Shown: positions 11,011 through 23,785 of the stretch, one piece after another
Position numbering within the stretch: the first letter of the stretch is position 1
How the letters are laid out: each line of letters begins with the position of its first letter
Assembly: GCA_963576565.1 (NCBI GenBank)
Contig: OY755039.1
Location: 141,305,369 to 141,369,368 of the forward strand
DNA: 64,000 nucleotides
Source of the DNA: Aspidapion aeneum
Lineage: Eukaryota > Arthropoda > Insecta > Coleoptera > Brentidae
Direction of reading: 5' to 3'
Translations under genes and position numbers: made by a program
The notes under the pieces: generated by a model
The model's database searches: none
Told to the model about the DNA's origin: nothing
Seen by the model: only the letters and a program-made list of their open reading frames with translations

Positions 11011-12062
11011 GCACGAACACTTATACCTTGTCTCCACTTGCTCCAAAAACTTGCTCTTCAGTAAGTGTCCTTAGTGGAGACACGCAAAAGAGTAGTTAGT
11101 AAAAAATTTCGTTTACAAGTGGATCCAAACGAAACTTCACTTCTTGCAATTAATTGCTCTCTAGAAAACTCGCATTCTAGCAATTTTTTTTTCGAAAAAT
11201 GCTTAATTATGTTGGGTGACTTGGTAGTACTTTTACTGTAATGATTTTATTTTGATTATTTTTTAATTAGTTTTTAAGATATTTGGATTTGAAAAATATA
11301 AAATGGTAACTTCAAACGTGAACGCAAATATCTAGAAAACAAATAATTTAATTTAAAAAATACAATAGTTTAAAGGACAACAATTATATCAGTCGCGCTT
11401 AGGTTGAAACCGCCCATTTTACAATTTTCAAACTCTAGTATCTCAAAAACTATATGTCATACATACAGGTCTCTACCCTACGTTACGCACGAACACTTAT
11501 ACCGTGTATCCACACGGAGTTAATTTGCAAAACAATGAAAGCAGTTAGACTAAGGTCAATCATCGTAAAGCTTGCTGTTCGATAAGTGTCCTTAGTGTAG
11601 ACACGTAAAAGTGTAGTTAGTAAAAAATTTCGTTTACAAGTGGATCAACACGGTGCTTCACTTCTTGCAAATAATTGCTCTCTGGAAACCCCGCCTTCGA
11701 GGCGTCAAATTAAACTAAAATTTAAATAGTAAATCTTGGTCAAATGGCACCTTAACCAGTTTTTCAAAGAAATCAATTTTTTTTCGAAAAATACTTAATT
11801 ATGTTAAGGTTTTTTAATTACTTTTACTGTAATGATTTTATTTTGACAATTTTTCAATTAGTTTTTAAGATATTTGGATTTGAAAAATATAAAATGGTAA
11901 CTTCAAATGTTAATGCACATATCTGGAAAATAAATATTTTCAAAGTTTTTCTTAATTAATTATATCATTTATTTTTCGAAATAGTCGCGTTTAGGTTAAA
12001 ACTGACCATTTACAATTTTCAAACTTGAGTATCTCAAAAACTAATTGTTACATTTATATCAG
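11011..12062. repeat. Diverged direct duplication, 476-bp offset
   Basis: Two diverged copies in the same orientation begin GCACGAACACTTATACC (11011 and 11487). They share in order AAGTGTCCTTAGTG, AAAAAATTTCGTTTACAAGT, TTTGAAAAATATAAAATGG, and a tail ending GTATCTCAAAAACTA. The second copy is longer by small insertions. No coding frame. Origin unknown; possibly an old tandem duplication of a transposon fragment. Confidence 0.7.
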
Positions 12063-12880
12063 CATTGTAAAGGCCCAAGTAACATTTCTTTATTTATAGC
12101 AGAAGCTAAAAGGTTGCCAGCGCCTTTCCTTAAAACCATTAGTTTCAATGTTTGGTCGCTAGCACGTTCCCATTACGCTTATATACCCCTTAGACCTCCT
12201 AAATGGGACTCCCCAATTGGTGGTGGCAACCATAACAACATAAAAATATACCTATATATGAGGAGTTTGTCGTTTTGTGGATCATCAAATTGCCTGCCAG
12301 ACTTATTTTTCTGATAAAATCGTATCTGAAAAGCTCTCAAAACAAGCGCGCCAGCTCACAAATGCTTTTTAATAGTTTTTTGATAACTGAATAACAAATA
12401 TTTAAAATAAAATAAAATAATTTACACTATTCATCATTAAAAAAGTCTGTTTGGGTTACATAAATCAAAATTAAAGTAAAATTATTGTTAAAAAACACTG
12501 CTAAAACGACTAGATAAATATTTTCTGTTTACAATATTTTTAAAATAATTTTATATACGCCATTATCGTTTTATAGTGGATTTCTGAGTGCGCTTATGAA
12601 ACCAATAAAAAAGAGAAGGTAAACATAGTGAACATAACCTCACTTAAATTTTTTGTATTTGTTTTTTAAAGTGTTGTGTTAAATTTAAATGTTTTTTATT
12701 GTGCAATTTGCACACAATCAGGAGGGCCAGTGCAATGATATCCGTTGTGCCTGCAGGTTGGAGGGAAACCTCTTATATTGGCCGTTTAAACAGGCCTTAT
12801 CTAGGTTTGGGTGCCCTACCCAGGAGGATAATAAATAATCAATCTTGCAATAGGTAGGTACCAATCTGTACTAGTACTAG
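12063..12880. other. Non-coding stretch
   Basis: One 89-codon open frame ends in this stretch, but it has no recognisable domain and unremarkable codon use. The rest is AT-rich. No supported feature. Confidence 0.35.
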
Positions 12881-12884
12881 TAAA

Positions 12885-13385
12885 AACTAAAATACGAAAG
12901 TATTTATTTACTTCTGTTAGAACCCTTAAGGAAACAAAGTTTTATATGACCGCCTATTTAAATAATATTTAATATGCAGCTATGGGTAACCATAAATACA
13001 AAAGAATTAAGTTTACCTTTAAGCCTTCCAATAAAACCTGTTTAAAATGCCTAAAAGTAATGGCAAAAACCAAAAGTCTAAAGTTTATATTTACCACTCT
13101 TAAAAACCTTAAGGAAACTAGGTTCTATATGGCCGCCTATATAATCATATTTACTATTAAACTACTAGTAACTACAAAAACAAAAGGATATAAGGTAACC
13201 TTTTAGCTCTATTATAAAACACTTTTGTTATGACCTAAAGTAATGAAAAAAACTAAAAGACCAAAGTTTATATTTATTTCTTTTTAAAAACTTTAGGTAA
13301 AAGGGTTTTATAAGACCATCTTTATAAATCAGAAATCAATAAAACCTAAAAGTATCTAAAAGGAACAGAAGAACACTTTTTGGTT
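12885..13385. repeat. Degenerate tandem repeat, ~185-bp period, about 3 units
   Basis: The block AAGTTTATATTTA followed by CCTTAAGGAAAC and TATATGGCCGCCTA recurs at about 12902, 13088 and 13268, with clear divergence between units. Satellite-like and non-coding, although one unit leaves a 74-codon open frame. Confidence 0.65.
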
Positions 13386-13589
13386 GTATAACACCTTTTT
13401 AGGTAATTGGCAATATAAATTACCTTTTTGTAGCCAAATTGATCCTAAAAGCCATAACAGCACCCTCTAAATAACCTTGGAACCAAATTAATAAAAATTT
13501 GAGTGGTAATAATGTTACTTGGGGGGTATTGAAAAATCTTTACAGCATGGTGCCACTTGACATAATTGTGAAGCCTATGGTATCCCGTA

Positions 13590-14274
13590 GGATAGTTGTG
13601 GAAATTTTTATAATTGTGGAATTTTCTTTAAGCTACTCTAGATCGATTGTTAATAGATCACACAGTTTTAAGTCAACGGGTGCCGTTGTGGCGTCATAAA
13701 TCCAAGATGGCGGCGTTTTTCATGTTTTTTCACAAACTGGCTTGTAATTTTGCAAAACTAGTTTTACAGAAAAACTGTAAATAGAACAACTATTATAGTA
13801 AAGAAATTATAAAGCGTTATATCTTAAAAACTAACAAAAATATTATTTAAAAAAAAAATACAAAAAAATATTAATTTTTTTTACCCAAATTTTTTCCATG
13901 TTTTCTTACTTTTACTTTTAACTTTTGCTATATTAACTTTACTGAAAAATTGTATGGGTTATAATTTGTTTGCAATAGATGGTACTGGTAAAAAAATTAA
14001 TATCTTTGTCAGTTTTGGAGATATAAAGCTAATTTCTTCACTATATTTATTGTTATTCTATTGCAAACCAAAAACGTATCAAAAAGTTTTTCTGTAAAAC
14101 TAATTTAGCGAAAGTTATAGGCCAAAGTTTGTAAAAAAACATGGAAAAAGCGGGCATCTAGGATTTATGACGTCACACAGACCCTCCGACTTGGAGGCAA
14201 ACACCCGGTGACTTAAAATGTGATCTATTACCAATCGATATAGGGTAGCTTTAAAAAAATTTCCACAACTATCC
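13590..14274. mobile_element. 685-bp foldback element with CRE and YY1-like motifs in its arms
   Basis: Arms begin GGATAGTTGTGGAAATTTTT at both ends and pair for about 130 bases. The left arm contains GCGTCATAAATC followed by CAAGATGGCGGC (13703-13714). The right arm contains the full palindrome TGACGTCA (14168-14175). A related, more decayed element is at 48748-49412. No coding capacity. Confidence 0.8.
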
Positions 14275-14285
14275 CAGAGGACATG

Positions 14286-14940
14286 ATGTTTCTAAAAAAA
14301 GTTGATGTTTTCATAAAAGTTAAGTTTTTGATGGGCCACAGTAAACCTTTGACATTTTCGTTGTTAGTTTATTATAATATGTTCCATTTAAAAGTAACTA
14401 TATGGGGTCTTATGAGGATTTTGGAAGTGATAACACAAACAAATTATCTAATCTCTATATCATAATTTTTGAGAGAACTTTTTGACACTTATCAGCTGTT
14501 TATCATAACAAATAGCATAGGCCAACGAAAAAAGGGTTTATCAATTTATCAAGCAAAAACTAAAAATTGCCTTTATCATAAATTATTTATTTATTATTGG
14601 ATATTTTGAAAACCTCTGTGAATATTTTGATTTGGTTACAGCACCTAACTGGGCTTGTTATATCCCAAATTTTATGTCTGACCGATTCCAAAATCTCCAT
14701 AATACATGTTGTTACTCTTATCTTGGAAATTCTGTAGGTATTATTATGTTAAAACAATCATGACAAAAGTCGAACCAATGTAAAAAAAAATCGAACGGTA
14801 GATAATCAAAAATATCTTCAAAAACAAGTAGGTAAATATTAGTAATTGCTGTTGGTAGAAAATTTAAAAAGAAATAGTTACAAAAATATTTATAATACGA
14901 TCAACACTGTGTTCATCTGAAAAATTAGAATTTTAGAAAA
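14286..14940. other. AT-rich non-coding DNA
   Basis: No gene, repeat boundary or element recognised in this stretch. Confidence 0.35.
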
Positions 14941-16438
14941 AACATTATGAATAAGGCGCTGATTTGTGACGTATTTTTAAAAATGCACCCCGACATAAAT
15001 TGTCATTTCGAACATACTCATTTGCATCTCTTTTTAATGCACAGCTAATTTTTTATTGCTGTCTAACTCATAGCGCTGATAGAAGAAAGTCATTGACATA
15101 TTGTCAAGGTACCAATACATCGATTTAAAAAGAAAAAGTAGTAACTGGATGATAATGTGTGAGTTTAGTAAATAAAACGAGTAGACCACTATTAGGCGCC
15201 GTTACTAATACATTAATTTAAAAAGAGATAGTAAATGATCAGAGAATAATGTGTGAGTTCAGTCAATGAAAGGAATAGATTTTTTAATTTTTGTGTGATA
15301 AGCAGGGGGCTTGGATTAATGGTACGTTCCGGGATTATATTTTGTGTCGGGGTCACGTACGTCTTAAATATATCTGTACTGGGAAAGACCTCTATAAATA
15401 ACTGCTACAAGGGTGACGGCATCTTAGATTTCAAATGAACCCAAACGTATGGCTTGGATAAATTCAGGGTACTAATAATGGCTACTGCGCTCTCAGCGCC
15501 ATCTCTTTTCTAAACTTAAAAACATCCATTATCAGTTACCTTAGGATAAATACATTTTAATTTAAATTGAAACTAATCCATTTCTCAAAGTGGAGTATTG
15601 ATGAAACTTTTTAGGTTCGATGCATGAAGAGAGGGTGGAGCACTAGTGGAGAAGACAATTTTTTATTTTTTTTATACATTTTAATTTGTTTAAGAACAAG
15701 CCAAGTAAGCAGCTACATCAACGCCCGATAATAAATTTGTCTTCCAAAAGTTCCACAATCTAAAAAACTTAATTAAAAAATAAAATTTAACCTCATTTTT
15801 GACAATTTCAAATAGCCGCATTTATTTGAAAGGAGTCACTTTAAAATTTTATTGAAAGCGTTTGTTTTTTTAACCAAGCCCATACGTTTGAGTTCAATTG
15901 AATCCAATATGGCGGAACGCTTGTAGCAGTCATTTTCCATTAATGGTTTTAAGACGCGTTAGCAGTACAGATATATTTAAGACGTACGTGGTCGGGGTGC
16001 ATTTTTCAACGTGCTACATCGCAGCAAGCGCGGATCTGGGTCAAAATCTTGGGGGGGGGGGGGGGGGTAATAGTCGACTAATTTTTTTTGTATTATAATT
16101 TTTTGTTTCTAGGGGGTGTTTTTCTCCTGTTTTCCTTTATTTTATTAAGAAAAAGTGTATATTATTTTTTCTAGGGGGGGGGGTAATTACCCCGTTACCT
16201 CCCCCCCTCAAATCCGCGCTTGCATCGCAGTCAGCGCCACAGTGGGCGCTTAGAACATTGAATTTAATTAAAAGCTCTCCAGTGGCGTGCGGTGAAATTT
16301 CATATAAGAAAAACAGATTTTTAAACTTGATAAAAAGAATTAACGCAAACAAACCATGCAAGTATACAAGCGTACAAGGTGTCCCAAATTCGATGTTTTT
16401 AAGGGGGTTTAGGTATTTCTAGGGGAGAAAAAACTGAC
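14941..16438. repeat. 1.5-kb tandem duplication, copy 1
   Basis: Begins AACATTATGAATAAGGCGCTG and ends GGGAGAAAAAACTGAC. It is repeated almost identically, in the same orientation, from 16442. The unit contains an internal foldback: AAAAATGCACCCCGAC near 14980 and its exact complement near 15988, plus inverted arms 15348-15455 and 15875-15995. It also contains a nested hAT MITE (16025-16222) and a CAGTGGCGTGCGG hAT-like end near 16280. Short open frames are shared but do not resemble genes. Confidence 0.9.
16025..16222. mobile_element. hAT-type MITE with G/C tracts, copy 1
   Basis: Ends CAAGCGCGGAT and complement, flanked on both sides by CATCGCAG (16017-16024 and 16223-16230), an exact 8-bp duplication. 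Contains G runs of 17 and 10 bases. It was present before the surrounding 1.5-kb duplication. Confidence 0.85.
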
Positions 16439-16441
16439 TGA

Positions 16442-17926
16442 AACATTATGAATAAGGCGCTGATTTGTGACGTATTTTTAAAAATGCACCCCGACATAAA
16501 TTGTCATTTCGGACATACTCATTTGCATCTCTTTTTAATGCACAGCTAATTTTTTATTGCTGTCTAACTCATAGCGCTGATAGAAGAAAGTCATTGACAT
16601 ATTGTCAATGTACCAATACATTGATTTAAAAAGAGAAAGTAGTAACTGGATGATAATGTGTGAGTTTAGTAAATAAAACGAGTAGACCACTATTAGGCGC
16701 CGTTTCTAATACATTATTTTAAAAAGAGATGGTAAATGATCAGAGAATAATGTGTGAGTTCAGTCAATGAAAGGAATAGATTTTTTAATTTTTGTGTGAT
16801 AAGCAGGGGGCTTGGATTAATGGTACGTTCCGGAATCATATTTTGTGTCGGGGTCACGTACGTCTTAAATATATCTGTACTGGGAAAGACCTCTATAAAT
16901 AACTGCTACAAAGGTGCCGGCATCTTAGATTTCAAATGAACCCAAACGTATGGCTTGGATAAATTCAGGGTACTAATAATGGCTACTGCCCTCTCAGCGC
17001 CATCTCTTTTCTAAACTTAAAAACATCCATTATCAGTTACCTTAGGATAAATACATTTTAATTTAAATTGAAACTAATCCATTTCTCAAAGTGGAGTATT
17101 GATGAAACTTTTTAGGTTCGATGCATGAAGAGAGGGTGGAGCACTAGTGGAGAAGACAATTTTTTATTTTTTTTATACATTTTAATTTGTTTAAAAACAA
17201 GCCAAGTAAGCAGCTACATCAACGCCCGATAATAAATTTGTCTTCCAAAAGTTCCACAATCTAAAAAACTTAATTAAAAAATAAAATTTAACCTCATTTT
17301 TGACAATTTCAAATAGCCGCATTTATTTGAAAGGAGTCACTTTAAAATTTTATTGAAAGCGTTTGTTTTTTTAACCAAGCCCATACGTTTGAGTTCAATT
17401 GAATCCAATATGGCGGAACGCTTGTAGCAGTCATTTTCCATTAATGGTTTTAAGACGCGTTAGCAGTACAGATATATTTAAGACGTACGTGGTCGGGGTG
17501 CATTTTTCAACGTGCTACATCGCAGCAAGCGCGGATCTGGGTCAAAATCTAGGGGGGGGGGTAATAGTCGACTAATTTTTTTTTGTATTATAATTTTTTT
17601 TTCTAGGTTTTCCTTTATTTTATTAAGAAAAAGTGTATATTATTTTTTCTAGGGGGGGGGGGGGGGGGGTAATTACCCCGTTACCTCCCCCCCCCACAAA
17701 TCCGCGCTTGCATCGCAGTCATCGCCACATTGGGCGCTTAGAACATTGAATTTAATTAAAAGCTCTCCAGTGGCGTGCGGTGAAATTTCATATAAGGAAA
17801 ACAGATTTTTAAACTTGATAAAAAAAATTAACGCAAACAAACCATGCAAGTATACAAGCGTACAAGGTGTCCCAAATTCGATGTTTTTAAGGGGTTTTAG
17901 GTATTTCTAGGGGAGAAAAAACTGAC
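16442..17926. repeat. 1.5-kb tandem duplication, copy 2
   Basis: Near-identical to 14941-16438. The main differences are scattered substitutions, a short indel near the second G run, and the lengths of the G runs inside the nested MITE. The junction between copies is only three bases (TGA at 16439-16441), so this looks like a recent unequal event. Confidence 0.9.
17526..17710. mobile_element. hAT-type MITE with G/C tracts, copy 2
   Basis: Same element and same CATCGCAG duplication as at 16025-16222, carried along by the tandem duplication. G runs are 10 and 18 bases here, against 17 and 10 in copy 1. Confidence 0.85.
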
Positions 17927-18370
17927 CCCTACTTTCAAAAATGACTTATTACACTCAATATTTTATTATTTAATTTTCTATATTGTTTTTTATATTTTTA
18001 TTTTTTAATCACTCTTTATTTTTAACTAATTTTTAATTTTATAATAACTTAAACCCAGTAGAAAAAATAAAATATAAAGTAATAACAAACAATATAAAAA
18101 GATACAAAGTATATAAAGAATTAATTCCATGTGAAAATTACAATTTTATGTAAAATATCAAAAACTAAAAGCGACAGATTAAATTCAATTTGGCAGTTGG
18201 ATTCTTTATTTAAAAAAGCAGTTTACACTAAACTGAAATTTTTGGAAAATAAAGTAATTTTTATGTAAATATTCAAAAAACAAAAAAAGGTTAATTATTG
18301 TGAAAAAAAAACAAATTTAAAGGTCAAGAATTTTTTTTTACGGGTATGCGCACTCGCAAGGAGATCCCTT
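17927..18370. other. AT-rich DNA 3' of a minus-strand LINE
   Basis: Lies just past the stop codon of the minus-strand LINE at 18371. Very AT-rich; may include the LINE's 3' UTR, but no tail is recognisable. Confidence 0.35.
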
Positions 18371-19575
18371 TCACGCTCGAGAAGCGGCAAGTGCGCGGAA
18401 ATGTTGGTGTGTGTTGGTTTTGAAACGGTTCAGGTTGTAACCTGCAGGGAAAACTGTCGCAGGGAGTTTATTCCACAGCGATGCTGTTCTCCAGAGATAT
18501 GAATTCTGATATAATGAGGTTCTTGGTGCCTCTATTTTGACAATAAATTGATGGTTACCGTCTGTTTGACGTGTTCGCCTAGTAGGTGCTACTCCCGGGG
18601 GGATCATACGTGCCAACTCTTCAGAGCATTTTCCGTGATAATACCTGTAGAAGAGAGATAGATCGCCCACAGTTCTTCGATGTTCGAGACTATCCAAGCT
18701 ACGGGTAAGTGCGGGGTCATTGATCAGCCTGATAGCTCGTTTTTGCACGGTGTTCAAAAGCATTAAGGTATGTTTGGGTGTCGCACTCCATATATGTGAG
18801 CAGTACTCCATAGTTGGTCGAATCTCGGCTTTGTAGAGTGTCAGCAGTTGGCTTGGTGTATACAGATGTCTTGTACGAAATAGCACCCCAAGCTTTTGGG
18901 ACGCCCTTTTAGCTATATCTGCCACGTGACTGTGCCAAGACATGTTGGTCTCTGCAATGACTCCTAAGATGTTCAACTGGCTCTGCAATGCGATAGCACT
19001 TCCAGATAGCATGATGTTTGGCTCACCGGTGCTGGTCTTTTTTGAAAACAGGGCTGCTTGGGTTTTCTGCGCGTTGAACTGTACAAGGTTTTTGTAGCCC
19101 CAGTCCTCTATTATCTCCAAGTCGTTATTTATCTGTGATATTTCAGTTAGTCTAAGGTAATGGAATTCACGTGCGGAGAGACATGTGGGTGGTATGACTG
19201 AAGAGACTACATTGCCATCATCTGCAAAGCAATAAAGTGGATTTACTGTTTTATCTATGAGGTCATTCATGTAAATCAGAAAAAGTGTTGGCGAAAGGAT
19301 TGCTCCCTGTGGCACACCAGCATTTATTTGGTAAGAGTTGGAGTTCCGGCCATCCAGTGCAACATAAATGGATCTATCCTTAAGGTAACTTTCAAACCAA
19401 GTGCAAAGTCTCGGCGACAATCCCGTTGCTTTGAGCTTGTTGAGCAGATTTTCATGCCAGATATATCTAAGGCAATTGTTCTTGTTTCACCTCGCAACTC
19501 AATCGCTTTTTGCCATAAGTGAGTGACGTATGTAAGTAAATCGCCAGTTGACCTATATTGCAGTTGATACATTGG
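18371..19575 (-). pseudogene. 5'-truncated LINE reverse transcriptase
   Basis: Minus-strand non-LTR retrotransposon. The 349-codon frame (19420 to 18371) has the RT block GVPQGAILSPTLFLIYMNDL, the catalytic FADDG box (nucleotides 19215-19229), then a long C-terminal region to the stop. Upstream, a second frame (19572 to about 19450) carries RSTGDLLTYVTHLW and RTIALDIS. It should join through a KAFD-type motif to WHENLLNKLKATGL, but that motif is deleted and the frame shifts, so the copy is dead. The endonuclease is missing (5' truncation). Jockey/CR1-like by general appearance; clade not assigned. Confidence 0.85.
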
Positions 19576-20785
19576 TTATTTTTTTGCTGGAACTAAAGAT
19601 TATAATCTTAATGTCAAAAGGGGGGGCAGACCCCTTTGCCTCCCTGGATCCGCTACTGGAAACACCTGGAAGGCCCCAAATAGAATTTGAGACACCCTGT
19701 GTAGATTAATGACAATATTGGCTGTTTCTAATTTATTCAATGTTCTAAGAAGTTTGGTATTTATGGAATTGGACTGTTTTGTTTCAAAAACTTTTTTTAG
19801 TTAACAGGTTCGTATTTTATATAAGTAGTTCATGAAAATAATTTTGCAATATTAGTTGTAAGTAAGTATTTTTAATGTTTATGTTACACTTTTATTACAT
19901 ACGATGTTATGTAATGTTAGTTTCAAACGAGTTAGGTAAATCAGAAATCTTTGTAATTTTTTTTGCTCAAAATTTTTATATATTATTTTTTTTTTAAATA
20001 TTTATTTGGCCCTATTTTTATGATTAACAAATATTATTATTTTAAAAGTGTATCTTTTTAAAACTAGTATTATTTAAATTATTGTGGACATGATTCTGAC
20101 AGTAAAAGAAGATAACTACAAACTAAAAAAATACAACGATTAAACAAGTTACCAAGATATTGAATAAAACGAATTTCTTAATACCTTAAAAGCTTTGGCC
20201 TGTAGATTGTTTTAGTTTAAATATTAAAGTAAAATCATTGCTTAAAATCAAACGTTTAATATTTTTCTACAGATTTAAATCCGTGTTTTTTCTACTGTCA
20301 GAAATATCTACTCAGTCTTATTTAACGCGTTTTTATTTATGTTAACTTATTTGATTTAAACCTAGTATAAATATTTGTGCTATTATGTTTATCATGTCAA
20401 AGACTTTGGGGGGGGGGGTTTGTTAGAATTTTAATTTTTATTTATACAGCATTATCGTTTGGTCAAAAACTTAAAACAAAAAATAAAATTTTATTTTTGA
20501 AAATTTAAGTAGGTATCCAACGACCTCTCCCAAAAGTATTTACAAACGATTAGCTAATGTATTTTATGATTATTAATTTTAAAAAAATGTGTATATTATG
20601 TTGATGTTCCCAGATACATGACTGAATTGGATTTTTTGTGACATACTACAATTTTTAATAAAATTTTGTACTTGTAACTCTTTTTTTTGAAAATGTACAA
20701 TATTAATCAGAACTTATAGAAATGCAATAGTATTCGCCAAAATTAAATTAATGAGCCCTAAAATTGTATATAAATTTGATCCTGT
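19576..20785. other. Repeat remnants and AT-rich DNA
   Basis: 19620-19665 resembles a right end of a hAT MITE (CCTGGATCCGCTACTG after a G run). 19672-19700 ends in GAGACACCCTGT and complements the ACAAGGTGTCCCAAATTC end near 17869, so the LINE at 18371 may sit inside an ACAGGGTGTC-type foldback. 20751-20793 holds a minus copy of the ~40-base TTTGGTAGTTGGTACAGGAT repeat. The rest is AT-rich with no gene. Confidence 0.5.
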
Positions 20786-20789
20786 ACCA

Positions 20790-21240
20790 ACGACTAAAAG
20801 AAAACTAACCCGCTTACAACGACTGGCCAGTCTTGCCATATGCGGTGCAATGAGCTCTAGCCCATCGAATGCGTTTGAATGCTTACTAAACTTACCTCCG
20901 TTTCCCATTTTCTTAAAGACGGAGGCACGCAGAGCAACATACAGAATTAGGGTCAACCACCAGGATGACAGGGCAAACAGTGTGTCAATTAGGGAGCAAG
21001 AGTTGGACGTAACTCTAGCAATGATATCGGACGTTATGCCCAACACGGTGTACAGCAGATAGCTATACAACATTATCCTCCCGGACAGAAAAGAATGGTT
21101 AAAGAACAGGATCAATTTTTGAAATAACGATAGCTTCTGGTATACCGGCGGATCCAAAATGCCACCAGGCGTAGGATCTAGAGTTGTTAGTATCCAAGAA
21201 AAAGTCGAGATTAAACATAGTCTAGGCCAATTGAACTGAT
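20790..21240 (+). pseudogene. LINE fragment, RT thumb and start of RNase H
   Basis: The + frame reads KLTRLQRLASLAICGAM, then NLPPFPIFLKTEARRATYR, a signature of R1/I-like LINEs just after the RT. A second frame follows with FWYTGGSKMPPGVGSRVVS, the first motif of an RNase H domain. There the usual Asp of the DGS box is Gly, so the domain would be inactive. A stop follows at about 21238 and the TIR element at 21245 begins. A tail of the same LINE family appears at 23786. The 202-codon antisense frame over this region is a shadow. Confidence 0.75.
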
Positions 21241-21244
21241 AGCG

Positions 21245-23785
21245 CCAACTAACATTTATAGTAGCGGCTACATGTTCTAAAGGCTTTGCTACTTTCTTAT
21301 AGTAGAAATGTGGTGATCCCAACCAAAATTTGTTACTTTTTAGTTCTAACTACTATTTAGTATCAGGAAATAGTAGATGTTTCGTAAAAACGACCCTCTA
21401 AACTACTTCTTAGGATTGTTTCTTGATAGTCGATTCTGATAGTCTTCTCTACCACAATAGGACGTTGCTAAAGTTTTACTTTTTTTTAGTCGTTATTTCG
21501 TAGTGGCCCTGACTTTTATATCCTACTTAATTACCACTGGAAAGTTAAGCTTCATTGGAGTCCCAAACAAGTGTATCCGACAACTACATTATAACTTTAA
21601 TTTTTACCACAAAAGTTTGTGTCATCATAGTAACATCTGATGTAACAATGTAGACAAAATAACTTTTTGGATCAACTTTAAAGCCGCAACTACTTTGACT
21701 TTTTTTAATGTCGATCTTTTAAAGTAATCTCTCCTTCCTGTTTCTACTTTGAAAACGTAGACTTTTTGAAGTCGCATCTTGGTCGCACACATTCTTAACC
21801 CTACTTTTTGTGGCTCCTTTTATAATATGGGAATATTAGGAATAGTTTTGCAAATATTTTTTTAACTACCTTGAGCAGTCCATTTTTCTGAGCTCATTGC
21901 TTGACCATTTTGCAAAACAATCAAAATGCAAAATATTGATCCAAAGTATCGAGTACCGCACAGGGATTTTAAGAATTCCCTGGTCCATGCTTAATCTCCA
22001 TCCTTAATCTTTTACGCTTACTTGTTGCTGTTCTATTCTTGTACTGTCTTTACGGTCGTTCGTGGTTTGTGCTGTGGTACCACCCTATCGCCATCGTAAC
22101 CCTCTTGTGCGGACTAAACCGAATTCGTTTATCTATGCCTCTTGTGCTGACGTGTCGTGTCTCACTGTGATTCATTTTATGTGTTGAGCTTGGGTATTTG
22201 TCTTTTTGGTTTTCTTCAAATTTGTGCTGTTGTTAAAGCTTGGTTTGAAGTGAATAAACTTAAATTTGTGCTGTGTTTTGTGCCAAGCTTTATTGCAATA
22301 GGTCCCTAATATCTAATTTATGCACGGCCCCTAAAATAACCTCTGGGATATGCTAGACTTCATCTAGGAACTTTTGCGCTGTTTGCGGCTAATAAAAAAA
22401 AAGTTAGATATATCGTGGTTACATGCGGATTTCTAAGCGATCTAACAAGTCTCAGAGATTGTTTTTTTACTTATAGGGCTTATAATAATAAAAATTACTG
22501 AATATTGACAATGCCAAAATATCTAAAAACAATAAAAAATACTACATACGAATTGTGAGAGCAATGTGTAAATAAAAAAAGTAACAATAAGTTGATTTCA
22601 TTGATGTGACTACGTTCTTTTAGTTCCTTGACCAACACTTCCTAGAAATTCTAGAATAGGGATCATGCTCTCGACTGCAACATACATTTTTAAAAAACTC
22701 TTTTTATTGGCACTTCATTTATTGTTCTAATGGAATTTAATTTATCTTGTTTTTGTTTTAAAACCTACCACAAATTCACGCTCGTACATAACCTATAAGC
22801 AGTAGTGCTGTTGTTGACAGAAACGGTAAATGAGAAGTGGCGACACCCCAATAACTTGAGGGTAGTAGTTTTACTTATCGCGTGGTTCCTATCACTCTGT
22901 AGACGTTTTCTAGTGGCGAAAGCTAGTTAATAATACGTTTCTGCAACGAAGGAGTAGAAATTCGAGTGTGTTATCTAGAACTAAAAAGGAATGCCGACAT
23001 AAAAGTCGTAAGTGACACGTTGCCGTAACTTAGGCTCACTTTCAAGTAACCCTTTCGACTATCAGGGAATATAGTTTGGGACGCCATGTTTTTATGTAAG
23101 AAAAAAAATTTAATATTTTTGTTGTCGTTTTATGAGCTCATATTAAAGAGCTATACTATTTTATAAACAAATTAGTTGAAGCTTACCAAAAATGCTCTTC
23201 TTAAGCACCATTTGTTGGAGTTAACTGTCGATTATGAAAACTTAACCTCCAAAATCACACAAAAATTCCATCAGCTACCAGAAAACGGCTCAATTTTACG
23301 GGCGCATCGGTTTTTTGCAATATATATAATGCATGTTATACAAAAAACTTTACGTCGCACTCGAATTTTGATCCTCTGCTCGTAAATTATCACCCTTTTG
23401 GATAACATAGTACATATTATAACCATAACCAAACAAAAAAACTAAGCGAGTCTGTTTACTGTTGTGTCCACCATATTGTTTAACAATTCTACCAAAAAGA
23501 AACGATTATATTATTTGCAACTACATCGCAACTTTTATGCCATTACGGAAAAAAAACAGCCTCTACGACGTAGTAGATACCTGGCTACGACGTAGTAGTG
23601 TAGTTGTTACTACAGTGACTTTAAACACTTGGCCAAGTAGTTATAACCAGAAATTGGTTCCCCACTTAGGGAATTATAACGTCGCTGTATGGTATACTGA
23701 GACGTAGCGGGAGTACGTTGCGGTTACTTTTAAGAAATTCTTTCTGGTTGTGGTTTCGTCGATACAACTTTAAATGTTTGTTGGG
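21245..23785. mobile_element. 2.5-kb TIR element (longer copy of a two-copy family)
   Basis: Inverted ends follow the pattern CCCAACWAACATTTAWAGT. A 1.2-kb copy at 49451-50650 has the same ends but lacks an internal segment of about 1.34 kb (here roughly 21700-23040). Outside that segment the copies are highly similar. No transposase is readable. The shared 81-codon frame (23462-23707) differs between copies only at replacement sites, so it does not look protein-coding. Inside, near 22268-22310, is one end of the AGGGACTTATTGCAATAG-type element family. Superfamily unassigned. Confidence 0.75.

Noticed and set aside
12045..12314. 89-codon open frame on the plus strand
   Set aside because: No recognisable domain or homologue, and no supporting splice or promoter context.
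15253..16939. Twin 61-codon frames in the 1.5-kb duplication
   Set aside because: Near-identity reflects recent duplication of foldback-arm DNA, not conservation.
20714..21322. 202-codon open frame on the minus strand
   Set aside because: It is antisense to a recognisable LINE fragment on the plus strand and runs on into the edge of the 21245 element.
23462..23707. 81-codon frame also present at 50327-50572
   Set aside because: It lies in a duplicated transposable element, and the two copies differ only by amino-acid-changing substitutions, which gives no sign of coding selection.
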